Origin: Caulobacter sp.
Lineage (GTDB): Bacteria > Pseudomonadota > Alphaproteobacteria > Caulobacterales > Caulobacteraceae
Assembly (NCBI GenBank): GCA_019636175.1
Contig: JAHBYC010000015.1
Coordinates: forward strand, 1-54,871
Direction: 5' to 3'
DNA: 54,871 nt
Part shown: positions 45,901-53,936 of the stretch, piece by piece
Position numbering within the stretch: the stretch's first letter is position 1
Layout of the letters: every line of letters starts with the position of its first letter
Position numbers and translations under genes: made by a program
The notes under the pieces: generated by a model
Database searches by the model: none
What the model was told of the DNA's origin: nothing
What the model saw: only the letters and a program-made list of their open reading frames with translations

Positions 45901-48835
45901 TCGACACCGTTTCCGGCGCGCCGGCCGCGGACCTGTTGGTCATCACCAGGGTCACCCCGCCAGGAACGGGAAGCTGGGCGAGATCGGCGAAGGCGCGCAT
46001 GAAGGCGGCCGTGCGCCGGCCGACATCGCCCTTGAACAACAGGCCGACCAGATCGTCGGCCACGTTGAGCCAGAACTCGCTGGCGACCAGCATCGTCTTT
46101 TGCGCCGCCCCATACCGCGCCCTGGTCCATCCTGGCGCCGCGCCGGCCTGGGGCGCCGACTCGTAGATGTCGCCCATGGTTTCAATCAGGGAGATTAGCT
46201 GGTTCACCACGAAGGCCTGGCGCAGGAAGTAGACGTAGTTGCGCTGACCGTCGCCGCCGCCCGTGTAGACCACCGGCGTATTTCCGATGGTCGGCATCTC
46301 CCCGGCAGGCGGGGCCTCATTGACGACGGCCAGCTGTCCGACCCGGTCCACGATGGCGTCCTGCACGGGGACGATCTTGGGGCCAGGCGTCAGGCTCAGC
46401 ACCTTGCTGACGCCATCCAGGAAGGGCGCGCGTTCGATCGCGTGGCCGGCCAGCAGGGCCTGGACCGCCATGGCGGCGATCCGCTTCTTCGCGGCGTTTC
46501 TCAGGGCGCCATTGTCCCTGTCGCCTAGTTGCAGCAGCAGGGGAATGGACGGACCGGCCAGCCGGAGCGTCGCGGAAATCTCGCCGTCGATCTTGCCGCC
46601 CGCGGCGGTTCGCCAGCGGTCAAAGACGACCTTTGCGTCGGCCAGGGCCGTATCAGACAGCAGCCGGGCTTCCGACAGGCTCTCGACGAAGTCCCTCACT
46701 TCCGACCAGTCGAGCTTCTTGTCGGCAAAGCTGGCGCCGACGCCGAGGTCGAGGACCGGCGGCGGCGCTCCTGCCTCGCGCGCCGAGGCGGCGGCCAGGA
46801 CGATGGCGCCGCTCTCGACGAACCTGGCGGACCGGGTCTTGGTCAGGAAGGACAGCCTTTTGGCCATCTCCCCCTTCAGATCGACCCTGACGTTGCCGAG
46901 GCCATCGACGGCCACGGTGGTGTCAGCGCTTAGCAGTCTGGAATAGGCGATGTTGGCGATGTCGAGGAAGGCGATCTCGAAGCCCTGGCCGGCCTTGTAG
47001 GCGCTGAACCGCTTGAGGCTGGAGGCGGCCGGGTCGAGGGCGAAGCCGGCAACCTGGGGCTGGGTCTCAAGCAGCCTGACCATCGGCTCCATGCGCCCGC
47101 GCGTCAGGTCCTCGAAGACGATGCGGGAGTCGGCGGTGACGCCGGTGAACAGGCCGGCGATCTCCAGCACGGTCTCGCTGAGACGGGACTCCTCGGCATA
47201 GAGGCGGGCGGTGACCTTCTTCTTCGCGGCCTCCTGCGCCTTGTCGAGGATCTTGTGGAACAGCTTGTCGTAGCGGTCGATCAAATCGCGAACCGGCTTG
47301 AGGGCCGCGTTGGCGCTGGTGACGGCGCCCTGCACGGCGGAACCGGCGCGGCGCAGCGGCTCGGCGATATCCTTGCCTGGGCCATCGAACAATGCGGCCA
47401 GCTGATCCTTCAGGCCCTTGTCGATCCTGGCGATCTGGTCGCTCACCAGGGTCTTCAGCTTGAGCTTGGGATCGATGCCCTCGGCAGCCAGGACCTCGCT
47501 CAGCAGGGGCAGGGCCTTGTCGAGCCTGGCCATGACCCGGTCCGTCGCGGCGTCCAGCTTGCCATCGACGAGGACGTTCCCCTGGTCGATGGCGCCGGTG
47601 ACCTGATCGGCCAGCCAGGCGACGATGGCGTCGGTCTCCAGTTCGCCCGCGCCGACCGCGCCGGCGGCGTCGGCCAGAATGGCCTCGCGCAGACCCTCGT
47701 TCTCGACCAGCGGGGTGAGGGCGGTCTTGAGCTGGGCCAGGAACTGGTCGCGCAGCCAGGTCCCGGGGCTCAGGAAGGGGCGGATCGGCTTGATGGCGGC
47801 GTCCCAGCGGTCCACGGCCGTCTTGATGGCGGCGGCGACCGGCTTGGTCAGGGCGGCGACGTCGACGTCCAGGGTCAGGGCGGCGTTCAGCTCGGACTCG
47901 CTGCGCCTTGTCCGGTTCAGCTCGGCGCGGATCGCCGTCGCGCCCGCGGCGGTCTCCGCCCGTCTGAGGCTGAGGGCGTAGCTGCTCTTGAGGCTGGCGG
48001 AGACGGCGACCTTCAGCCCGGTATCGACGATGACCCCGGCCCCGAGCGCCCGGGCGTCGGCGAACTTGACCTCCAGGCTGGCCTTGGCCGCACCGCCCAG
48101 TCCCAGCACAACCCCTTCCAGAGCCTGGGGTTTGTCAGCCAGCGCTTCCCACAGCGCGTCCAGATCAAAGGGGTTGGGAAGCGATCCCAGCCGCTCCGCG
48201 ACGGCCAGGGCGTAGAATGTCTTGCCCGGCGGGTCGTAGTAGTAGTCGATGGCGGCGTTGGCCGAACCCTCCAGTCCGGCGCCGACGGAGCCGAAACCGT
48301 AGGGGACCGTCGCCTTGGCCCCGGCGGAGACCTTGCCGCTGGCGCCCAGCGACAGCAGCTTGGGGGAGACCGCGTCGTCCGGCCAGCTGGCGGCGGCGTT
48401 GAAGCTGACCTTGGCCTCGCCGCCGAGGTCGATGGAATACTGGTCGGACTTGGCCACCGGCGAGCTGGTCCGGGACAGCGACCAGGCCACGACCGCGTTC
48501 TTGTCGCCGGTGGAGAAGTGGTCGAGCGGTTCGAGCAGGGACTTGACCTGCTGGGGAACCTTGCCGGCGGCGTCGGTCGCCTTGCCCAGCAGCCGCTTCA
48601 GATCCGCTAAGGTGTCCCCGAGCCCGATATCGTCGAATAGTTTCTTGATTTCGCTTGAGTTTACGTCGGTGGCGATCTGGGTCAGCAGGGCCTCGGCGGT
48701 GATCGCGCCGTCGATCTTTCCGGCCAGTTTCTCCCAGTTGGCGATGGTTGCGCCCAGCGCCTTGATGATCGCCAGGTCATCCTTGAGCGCCAGGGCCTTG
48801 TCGGCGACCAGCAGCAGTTTCTGTTCATCGGACAT
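45893..48835 (-). CDS. Large 980-residue protein of unknown function
   Basis: Not recognised. The N-terminus (about 1-100) is helical and begins [20 protein letters not shown], with no signal peptide. Residues about 105-310 are Gly/Ala/Ser-rich and probably beta ([38 protein letters not shown]). Residues about 320-600 are long amphipathic helices ([40 protein letters not shown]). The remainder is a mixed alpha/beta domain ending [19 protein letters not shown]. No enzyme motif is visible. It is a single gene, convergent and overlapping with clpP. Base composition fits its surroundings, so there is no sign of recent transfer. Confidence 0.75.
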   Translation of the reverse strand: MSDEQKLLLVADKALALKDDLAIIKALGATIANWEKLAGKIDGAITAEALLTQIATDVNSSEIKKLFDDIGLGDTLADLKRLLGKATDAAGKVPQQVKSLLEPLDHFSTGDKNAVVAWSLSRTSSPVAKSDQYSIDLGGEAKVSFNAAASWPDDAVSPKLLSLGASGKVSAGAKATVPYGFGSVGAGLEGSANAAIDYYYDPPGKTFYALAVAERLGSLPNPFDLDALWEALADKPQALEGVVLGLGGAAKASLEVKFADARALGAGVIVDTGLKVAVSASLKSSYALSLRRAETAAGATAIRAELNRTRRSESELNAALTLDVDVAALTKPVAAAIKTAVDRWDAAIKPIRPFLSPGTWLRDQFLAQLKTALTPLVENEGLREAILADAAGAVGAGELETDAIVAWLADQVTGAIDQGNVLVDGKLDAATDRVMARLDKALPLLSEVLAAEGIDPKLKLKTLVSDQIARIDKGLKDQLAALFDGPGKDIAEPLRRAGSAVQGAVTSANAALKPVRDLIDRYDKLFHKILDKAQEAAKKKVTARLYAEESRLSETVLEIAGLFTGVTADSRIVFEDLTRGRMEPMVRLLETQPQVAGFALDPAASSLKRFSAYKAGQGFEIAFLDIANIAYSRLLSADTTVAVDGLGNVRVDLKGEMAKRLSFLTKTRSARFVESGAIVLAAASAREAGAPPPVLDLGVGASFADKKLDWSEVRDFVESLSEARLLSDTALADAKVVFDRWRTAAGGKIDGEISATLRLAGPSIPLLLQLGDRDNGALRNAAKKRIAAMAVQALLAGHAIERAPFLDGVSKVLSLTPGPKIVPVQDAIVDRVGQLAVVNEAPPAGEMPTIGNTPVVYTGGGDGQRNYVYFLRQAFVVNQLISLIETMGDIYESAPQAGAAPGWTRARYGAAQKTMLVASEFWLNVADDLVGLLFKGDVGRRTAAFMRAFADLAQLPVPGGVTLVMTNRSAAGAPETVSIS

Positions 48836-49020
48836 CGCGCCATTCCCCTTGATCGGCGGCGGCGCTTCGCACCCGGCACACCACCAGGAGGCGTCACGCG
48901 GGAGACAACCAAGGGATGATATTCGTCGGTTTCACCGGACGCAATCCACGATCGACCGTTGTTCGACCAAACGCGAAAACGGGGCCGCCCGGGAAGGCGG
49001 CCCCTGAAGTTTCCGATCGC

Positions 49021-49980
49021 TCGCAGCCTAGCTGCGGTCGGACTTGATCCGGGCGCTGAGGGCGTCGAAGCGGCGGTCGAGATCGCGGCGCTCGGCGTTG
49101 GTCAGGCCGTCGCGACGGTAGCTGGCCTCAAGCCGCTCCAGGCGCTGGAACTGCGCCCGCAGGGTCGCGGCCTCGCGGCGGGACAGGGAGCGATCACGCA
49201 CCCCGGCGTCGATACGCGCCTCGAGCCGGTCCTGACGCTGGTTGATGTTGGTCCAGCCGGTCTGATTGTCGGCGCGGTTGGACTTGATGCGGGCGCTCAG
49301 CGCATCGAAGCGACGGTCGAGATCGGCGCGTTCGCTGTTGCTCAGCCCGCCCCGGCGATAGCGGGTCTCCAGACGCTCCAGGTCGCGGAAGTCGGAGCGC
49401 AGCTGGGCGGCCTCACGGGCGGTCAGGGACTTGTCGCGCACGCCGGCGTCGATGCGGGCGTCGAGACGGGCCTGGCGCTGGTTGATGTTGGTCCAGGCGG
49501 TCTGGTTGTCGTTGCGGTTGGTCTTGATCCGGGCGCTCAGCGCATCGAAGCGACGATCGAGATCGGCGCGTTCGCTATTGCTCAGGCCGCCCTGGCGGTA
49601 GCGGGTCTCCAGCCGTTCCAGGTCGCGGAAATCGGAGCGCAACTGGGCGGCCTCACGGGCGGTCAGGGACTTGTCGCGCACCCCGGCGTCGATCCGGGCG
49701 TCGAGACGGGCCTGGCGCTGGTTGATGTTGGCCCAGGCGGTCTGGTTGTCGTTGTTGTTGATCTGGATCTTCTCGCTCAGCCGGTCGAAGCGGCGGTCGA
49801 GGTCGGCCCGTTCGCGGCTGGACAGGCCGCCGGCGCTGTAGCGGCGTTCCAGACGGTCCAGTTCGGTCAGGTCGCGGCGCAGCCGGGTCGACTCGGCGCG
49901 GGTCAGGGAACCCTGCTGCTCGCCCCGGCGGATGCGTTGTTCAAGCCAGTCGCTGCGGCGGGAGATCGGCACCCACTGGC
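49021..49980 (-). repeat. Four in-frame tandem repeats of 240 bp
   Basis: The segment beginning GGGCGCT...GCGTCGAAGCG recurs at 49051, 49291, 49531 and (more diverged, TCTCGCTCAGCC) 49771, exactly 240 bases apart each time. The two middle copies are almost identical. The period codes for 80 residues. Confidence 0.9.
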
Positions 49981-50452
49981 CATTGGCGCCGTAGCCCCAG
50001 CCGTTCTGGCCAAAGCGCGGGTCGGTGCGCGGATCGCCATAGCCGCGCTCGCCCCAGGCCGGATAGCGGGAGCCGGGCTGGTACAGGCCGTCGTCGCCGC
50101 CCAGCAGGGCCCCGGCGATGACGCCGAAGATGGCCTCGGCGGGATTGGTCTCACGCGGCTGGCTGACCCGGACATAGTCGCCGGCCCGGCCGTTGGCGCC
50201 GGCGCAATCCATCACGCCGTTGCGGTTGATCACGTCGGTGCGGCAGTTGGGATAGTAGATCGAGCTCCAGCGATAGCGGCCGTCGTTGGCGCGGCAGACG
50301 GCCGTGACATAGCCGCTGCTGAGGGTCTTCACGTCCTGGCAGGAGCCGGCCAGGCTGCGGGCCGGCGGGGTGCGGGTCTGGGCCAGGGTCGGGGCGGCGT
50401 AAAAGGTCAGGGACCCGGCGGCGATGGCCGCCATCAGATGCATCTTGTTCAT
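49028..50452 (-). CDS. Exported cyanovirin-like protein with four 80-residue coiled-coil repeats
   Basis: 474 residues. A signal peptide (MNKMHLMAAIAAGSLTFYAA) is followed by a CVNH-type domain at about 35-85: SCQDVKTLSSGYVTAVCRAN, then WSSIYYPNCRTDVINRNGVM. CVNH domains bind mannose-rich sugars; only one copy is seen. A Gly/Tyr/Trp-rich linker (about 100-150) leads to four repeats of 80 residues, each with an Arg/Leu/Glu-rich helical pair (SLTAREAAQLRSDFRDLERL, NSERADLDRRFDALSARIK). The repeats are very rich in Arg, Asp and Leu, so probably a long helical rod. Function is unknown; an envelope or surface role with sugar binding is a guess. Confidence 0.78.
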   Translation of the reverse strand: MNKMHLMAAIAAGSLTFYAAPTLAQTRTPPARSLAGSCQDVKTLSSGYVTAVCRANDGRYRWSSIYYPNCRTDVINRNGVMDCAGANGRAGDYVRVSQPRETNPAEAIFGVIAGALLGGDDGLYQPGSRYPAWGERGYGDPRTDPRFGQNGWGYGANGQWVPISRRSDWLEQRIRRGEQQGSLTRAESTRLRRDLTELDRLERRYSAGGLSSRERADLDRRFDRLSEKIQINNNDNQTAWANINQRQARLDARIDAGVRDKSLTAREAAQLRSDFRDLERLETRYRQGGLSNSERADLDRRFDALSARIKTNRNDNQTAWTNINQRQARLDARIDAGVRDKSLTAREAAQLRSDFRDLERLETRYRRGGLSNSERADLDRRFDALSARIKSNRADNQTGWTNINQRQDRLEARIDAGVRDRSLSRREAATLRAQFQRLERLEASYRRDGLTNAERRDLDRRFDALSARIKSDRS

Positions 50453-50720
50453 GGTTCACTCCGGATATCAGGGCGCACCACCGGCGGCGGGCCGTCGGCG
50501 TCTGCGCGTTGACCTCCCGGCTCTCGCCAGGACGATGTGTGGATTGCGAGAACAACGGTCCCGCACCGGAAAGGTTTCCCAGGCGGGCGGACCCGGGCCG
50601 GGCGAGGCCGCGCGATCCCTTGCGGCGAAAGGGGTTGCGGGAGAGCTTCAGGGGCCAGGGGTTTACGATGCGGGCGGGACGGGACAGGATCGACCTTTGT
50701 GGTTTTGCGTGGAGGGCGTG

Positions 50721-51218
50721 ATGGACCGGACGAGGATACTGATGCTGTTGGCGGCGGCGGGACTGGTCGCCGCAACCCCGGCCCTGGCGATGATCCCGCC
50801 CAGCTACCGGATCGTGGTGGCCTCCACCGACCGGGAGACCGAGGCGGTCAGCGCCGGCCTGCTGGAGGCGATGAGCAGCCTGGACGCCTTCAGCTGGCAG
50901 GCCCCGGACCTCAGCCGCCGCGAGGCCCGCGACTGTCTGGCCGAGGCCGATCCGGTGGCCTGCGTCCGCGGCAAGCTGAAGAACCGGCCGGTCGATCCCC
51001 GCGCCCGGCCGGCGGTGGTGCTGGCCACGCCCCGGGGCGAGGGCAAGGTCGCCTGGACCTGCATCGGAACCGGCGCCAACGCAGAGGCCCCGGCCCCCGC
51101 GCCGGTGGACATCGACCTGCGCGCCGCCCTGTTCGGCAAGCCGGCCGCCCGCAGCGCCGAGCGGCGCAAGGCTATGGAATGCCTCTATGCGGCGGAGGCC
51201 CAGTCCCGCGAGGGCTGA
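50721..51218 (+). CDS. Exported protein of unknown function
   Basis: 165 residues, not recognised. Ribosome site GGAGGGCGTG precedes the ATG. A signal peptide (MDRTRILMLLAAAGLVAATP, cleavage after ALA) is followed by IPPSYRIVVASTDRETEAVS. Four cysteines in the mature part (ARDCLAEADPVACVRGKL, WTCIGTGA, AMECLYAAE) may form two disulfides. The mature chain is a mix of alpha and beta. Neighbouring genes give no hint. Confidence 0.72.
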   Translation: MDRTRILMLLAAAGLVAATPALAMIPPSYRIVVASTDRETEAVSAGLLEAMSSLDAFSWQAPDLSRREARDCLAEADPVACVRGKLKNRPVDPRARPAVVLATPRGEGKVAWTCIGTGANAEAPAPAPVDIDLRAALFGKPAARSAERRKAMECLYAAEAQSREG

Positions 51219-51391
51219 CCGGCGGCGGCTTGGCGAAGCGCGCCGCCATTATAGACGCTTTCCGGACGGGACGCGGCGATTGTCGCCGGGACGCGCGGCA
51301 AGTGTTTGAAATGCTGTGACTTCGATGTGGGCTGACTGTCGCCGGCCGTGGGCCTTGGCGTAGGCCGGGCGTGGGGCGGATGTCGGTGGAT

Positions 51392-51421
51392 GTAGGCCGG
51401 TCGAGCTGGGTGGCGGCCTAC
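51392..51421. repeat. Inverted repeat between convergent genes
   Basis: GTAGGCCG (51392-51399) and CGGCCTAC (51414-51421) form a stem that reaches into the stop of the minus-strand gene. A further GTAGGCCG lies at about 51360. It may act as a terminator; there is no T-run. Confidence 0.35.
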
Positions 51422-51990
51422 GCCGCTCTCGCGGCGCCGGCGGACATGGCGCGGCGGCTGTCTAGGGCCGGAAGCGGCCGGGAATAGGGGGACCGGCGGG
51501 GCCAGTGGTCTCGGGCGGGACGCGCCGCCCGGTCCGGGTCGGGGTCGGAATTTATCCGGGCGGACCTGACCGGGCGAGGGCGGCGGGAGCGGGCCTGGCG
51601 TTCCCGGCCCGGCAGCCGGGACAAGACCGTGCGCCGGACCCGGCCCAGAAGGTGCGCCGCCATTATCCGCACCGCCCGGACCCTGACCGAGGCCAGCAGC
51701 GCCGCGCCGATCAGGAAGACATCGACATAGAGGGCGACGTCGAACACCGTGACCCAGACGACCAACTCCGGCGCCATGAAGGAAAACAGCCGCAGGCCCT
51801 CGGTCTCGAACAGGACAAACAGCAGCAGGCCGGACAGGGCGATCGCCGCGAAGATCACCAGCCCGCCCGGCGTGATCGCATTGAGCCGCCGCGCGGGCGC
51901 CTCGACGAGGATTTCGCGCAGCCGCCGGCCGAGGGCGGTGACGGGGAAGGCGACCAGCAGAAGAACAATCAGCAGCGCGGCCGTCAGCAT
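51418..51990 (-). CDS. Membrane protein with Arg-rich C-terminal tail
   Basis: 190 residues, not recognised. Three or four membrane helices occupy residues 1-108 (MLTAALLIVLLLVAFPVTAL, ITPGGLVIFAAIALSGLLLF, LVVWVTVFDVALYVDVFLIG). The last 70 residues are very rich in Arg and Pro (GRERQARSRRPRPVRSARI and onward), strongly basic and probably disordered; such a tail could bind nucleic acid or be an annotation artefact of a later stop codon. Confidence 0.55.
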   Translation of the reverse strand: MLTAALLIVLLLVAFPVTALGRRLREILVEAPARRLNAITPGGLVIFAAIALSGLLLFVLFETEGLRLFSFMAPELVVWVTVFDVALYVDVFLIGAALLASVRVRAVRIMAAHLLGRVRRTVLSRLPGRERQARSRRPRPVRSARINSDPDPDRAARPARDHWPRRSPYSRPLPALDSRRAMSAGAARAA

Positions 51991-52073
51991 GGGTGGTTCC
52001 TCCCCGGGGTTGCGGAGGTCAGGTGTGGTCGCGGCGGGGTGGGTTCAAGGTGCGGGGGTGTGAACGCGGGCGC

Positions 52074-53126
52074 CTATTGGACCGGCACGACCAGGACGGC
52101 GAAATCGCGGGGATCGTCGGCCAAGCCCCAGCAGCAGGCCTGCATGACGACGATGAAGCGGGGATCGGAGTCGTCGATCTTAAGGCCCGCCCAGTCGCGA
52201 AGGGCCGGCATGGGGCGATTGTCGACCGTTCCGCCGCTGGCGATGAACAGGCGCTCGTCGCCCGAAGAGGCGATCCAGCCGTCCGCCAGGGGCGTCAGTC
52301 CCGACAGCGGCCAGGTCGCGCCGGGAAAAGCGCGCGGGGGATCGGCCGGGATCGGGGCGCTGTAGACCAGGTCGATGCGGTCGCCGCAGATGCGCAGGAC
52401 GCGGCCGGTCAGCAGCGCCATATGGGCCAGGCCTCCGGAGACCAGGGCGCAGCCGGCCTGGTCGGGGTCGGGTATGGCCCCGGTGACTGGCAGGCAGGCG
52501 GAATTGAGCAGGCCGCCGCAGCGGTCGTCCAGATCCTCGACCAGGGACACCGCGCCGGTGGCCAGATCGATGGCTCGAAGGCCGCCGCCCCATTCGCCGT
52601 GGTTGAAGCCGACCAGCAGCCTGCCTGGCTGAGCCAGCACCGCCGAGGGCCTGCCCAGCAACCCGGTCGCACGACCGCCGAGCCGGACTTCGGGCTGGAT
52701 GATGCGCCAGCCGCCGGGCTCGGGGACGGCGATGGCCTCGGTGGTCATCACCCCCGGCCCCAGGGGCGTCAGGAACAGGCGGGTCGCGGCGCCGGGAAGG
52801 GGCGGGGTCGCGCGGGCCGTGTCCCCGGTCAGCGAGACGATGCGCGCCGCCTCGCCGGGCTCGCCGCGCTGGAGCGCCCACAGGCGCGGCCCATCCCGCA
52901 GCAGGTCCACATAGGCGCCGTCCAGCGCCCGGTCCCGGCCGCGCTGACGGTCGAACAGGACGATGCGCCCGGACTCCCCCAGCAGCCACATCCGTCCCGT
53001 ATCCGCCGCCCCGGCCCGGATCGACCGGCCAAGGTCAGGGTCGTCCAGATCGTTCAGCCGCGCGGCGGCGGCGGGGCCGGCGGCGAGGAGCAGGGTCAGG
53101 ACAAGCAGGGCGAGGCGGCGGAGCAT
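52074..53126 (-). CDS. Exported protein, probably beta-propeller-like
   Basis: 350 residues, not recognised to family level. A signal peptide (MLRRLALLVLTLLLAAGPAA) is followed by repeated beta-strand segments with Trp/Asp/Gly-turn patterns such as GRMWLLGESGRIVLFDRQRG, GPRLWALQRGEPGEAARIVS, GRLLVGFNHGEWGGGLRAID and DGWIASSGDERLFIASGG. This looks like a propeller of WD/NHL/SMP-30 type. Six or so cysteines, including ACCWGL, may form disulfides. ATG 53126 was chosen, as it gives a clean signal peptide; an ATG at 53159 would add 11 residues. Confidence 0.65.
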   Translation of the reverse strand: MLRRLALLVLTLLLAAGPAAAARLNDLDDPDLGRSIRAGAADTGRMWLLGESGRIVLFDRQRGRDRALDGAYVDLLRDGPRLWALQRGEPGEAARIVSLTGDTARATPPLPGAATRLFLTPLGPGVMTTEAIAVPEPGGWRIIQPEVRLGGRATGLLGRPSAVLAQPGRLLVGFNHGEWGGGLRAIDLATGAVSLVEDLDDRCGGLLNSACLPVTGAIPDPDQAGCALVSGGLAHMALLTGRVLRICGDRIDLVYSAPIPADPPRAFPGATWPLSGLTPLADGWIASSGDERLFIASGGTVDNRPMPALRDWAGLKIDDSDPRFIVVMQACCWGLADDPRDFAVLVVPVQ

Positions 53127-53202
53127 GGGCGGGGTTCCGGTGGCGTGCCGGGGGATCATCGCCCGAAGCGGGCGTGGGTCATAGTGGGCTCCTCCCGTCC
53201 AC

Positions 53203-53321
53203 CGTCATCCCGGCCGCGGTGCGCGGAGCGTCTGGACCCAAGGGGCGTGATCTCAATGCCTAGAAAGCCGCGCCCTGCTCCCCCTGGGTCCCGGATCGGC
53301 CTGCGGCCGTCCGGGATGACG
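53203..53321. repeat. Palindromic repeat of the same family as 11430-11532
   Basis: Left arm begins CGTCATCCCGG (53203) and right arm is CCTGGGTCCCGG...CCGGGATGACG (53283-53321). Here it lies between two genes on the minus strand, about 80 bases after the start of one and 40 before the stop of the next, which would be a normal intergenic location. Confidence 0.75.
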
Positions 53322-53357
53322 AGGGGAAGGGGGAGCCGGCTCTGGCCCCCGTCGCCG

Positions 53358-53552
53358 TCAGAGGCCGCGCAGCACCACCCCGGCGGTCAGCAGGGCGAAG
53401 GCGGCGGCGAGGGTCTCGATGACATGGCCGCTGATCCACGGGACGGCGACGCCGCCGTAGTGGGAGACCAGGGCGGCGATGGCCAGCAGCACGGCGACGG
53501 CGAAGACCGGCACGGTCGGGGCGGTCAGGACGAAGGCGGGACGGGCGGCCAT
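53358..53552 (-). CDS. Small two-helix membrane protein
   Basis: 64 residues, not recognised. Two hydrophobic helices (VPVFAVAVLLAIAALVSHYG and TLAAAFALLTAGVVLRGL) joined by a short loop GVAVPWISGHVIE. Possibly a holin- or YqaE-like small protein, but no motif supports either. It starts at an ATG with AGGAGCC upstream. Confidence 0.65.
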   Translation of the reverse strand: MAARPAFVLTAPTVPVFAVAVLLAIAALVSHYGGVAVPWISGHVIETLAAAFALLTAGVVLRGL

Positions 53553-53936
53553 GGTCTGGCTCCTTGGAAAGCGCCGGGGCAGACCAGACGCCGGTCACCA
53601 TGGGCGGGGGGAGGGGGTGTGGCAATGGCGGGGGTGCTGAGGGGCGACAGCCGGGATCAATAATAGTCCGGGGTCTGCTCCCTTCCCCTGGAAGGGGGAA
53701 GGGAGGAATGCGGTGACAGTGCATTCAATTGACCCTTCGCCCTTGATCGATGGGACGGGGCTGTCGCGTCGCTGTGGGCTGTGTCAGCCCGCGTGTTCGG
53801 CGCGTAGCGGCGAGGCCAGAGCCGGAAATAAATGCACTGTCACCGTAACGCCGGGGCCTGTTGGAATGAGACGGTGGGCCCGGCATTGTCCTGTCGGCAC
53901 GAGTCCGCGTAGGTTGCGTTCGCCGGGGGAGTGCTG
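53553..53936. other. Spacer with repeat elements
   Basis: No convincing gene. It holds a G-rich stretch (about 53600-53625), a tract with CCTTCCCCTGGAAGGGGGAAGGG (about 53681-53703) that can form a stem, and the inverted-repeat element at 53711-53845. The frame at 53713-53937 has no codon pattern of a gene. Confidence 0.5.
53711..53845. mobile_element. Inverted-repeat-bounded element, possibly RAYT-type non-autonomous
   Basis: CGGTGACAGTGCATT (53711-53725) and AATGCACTGTCACCG (53831-53845) form a perfect 15-base inverted repeat around 105 bases. The arm sequence resembles repeats that I recall near REP-associated tyrosine transposases. No transposase is encoded. It lies 90 bases before a restriction-type gene. 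Confidence 0.45.

Noticed and set aside
47255-48610. A 451-codon plus-strand frame
   Set aside because: Antisense to the 980-residue protein; low-complexity translation with no motif.
48959-50512. A 517-codon plus-strand frame with regular Val/Gly-rich repeats
   Set aside because: Mirror of the 240-bp repeats of the minus-strand gene, which has a signal peptide and a CVNH-type domain; the plus frame has no start signal or domain.
51993-53663. A 556-codon plus-strand frame
   Set aside because: Antisense to the exported propeller-like protein and crosses repeats; Arg/Gly/Gln-rich translation without a domain.
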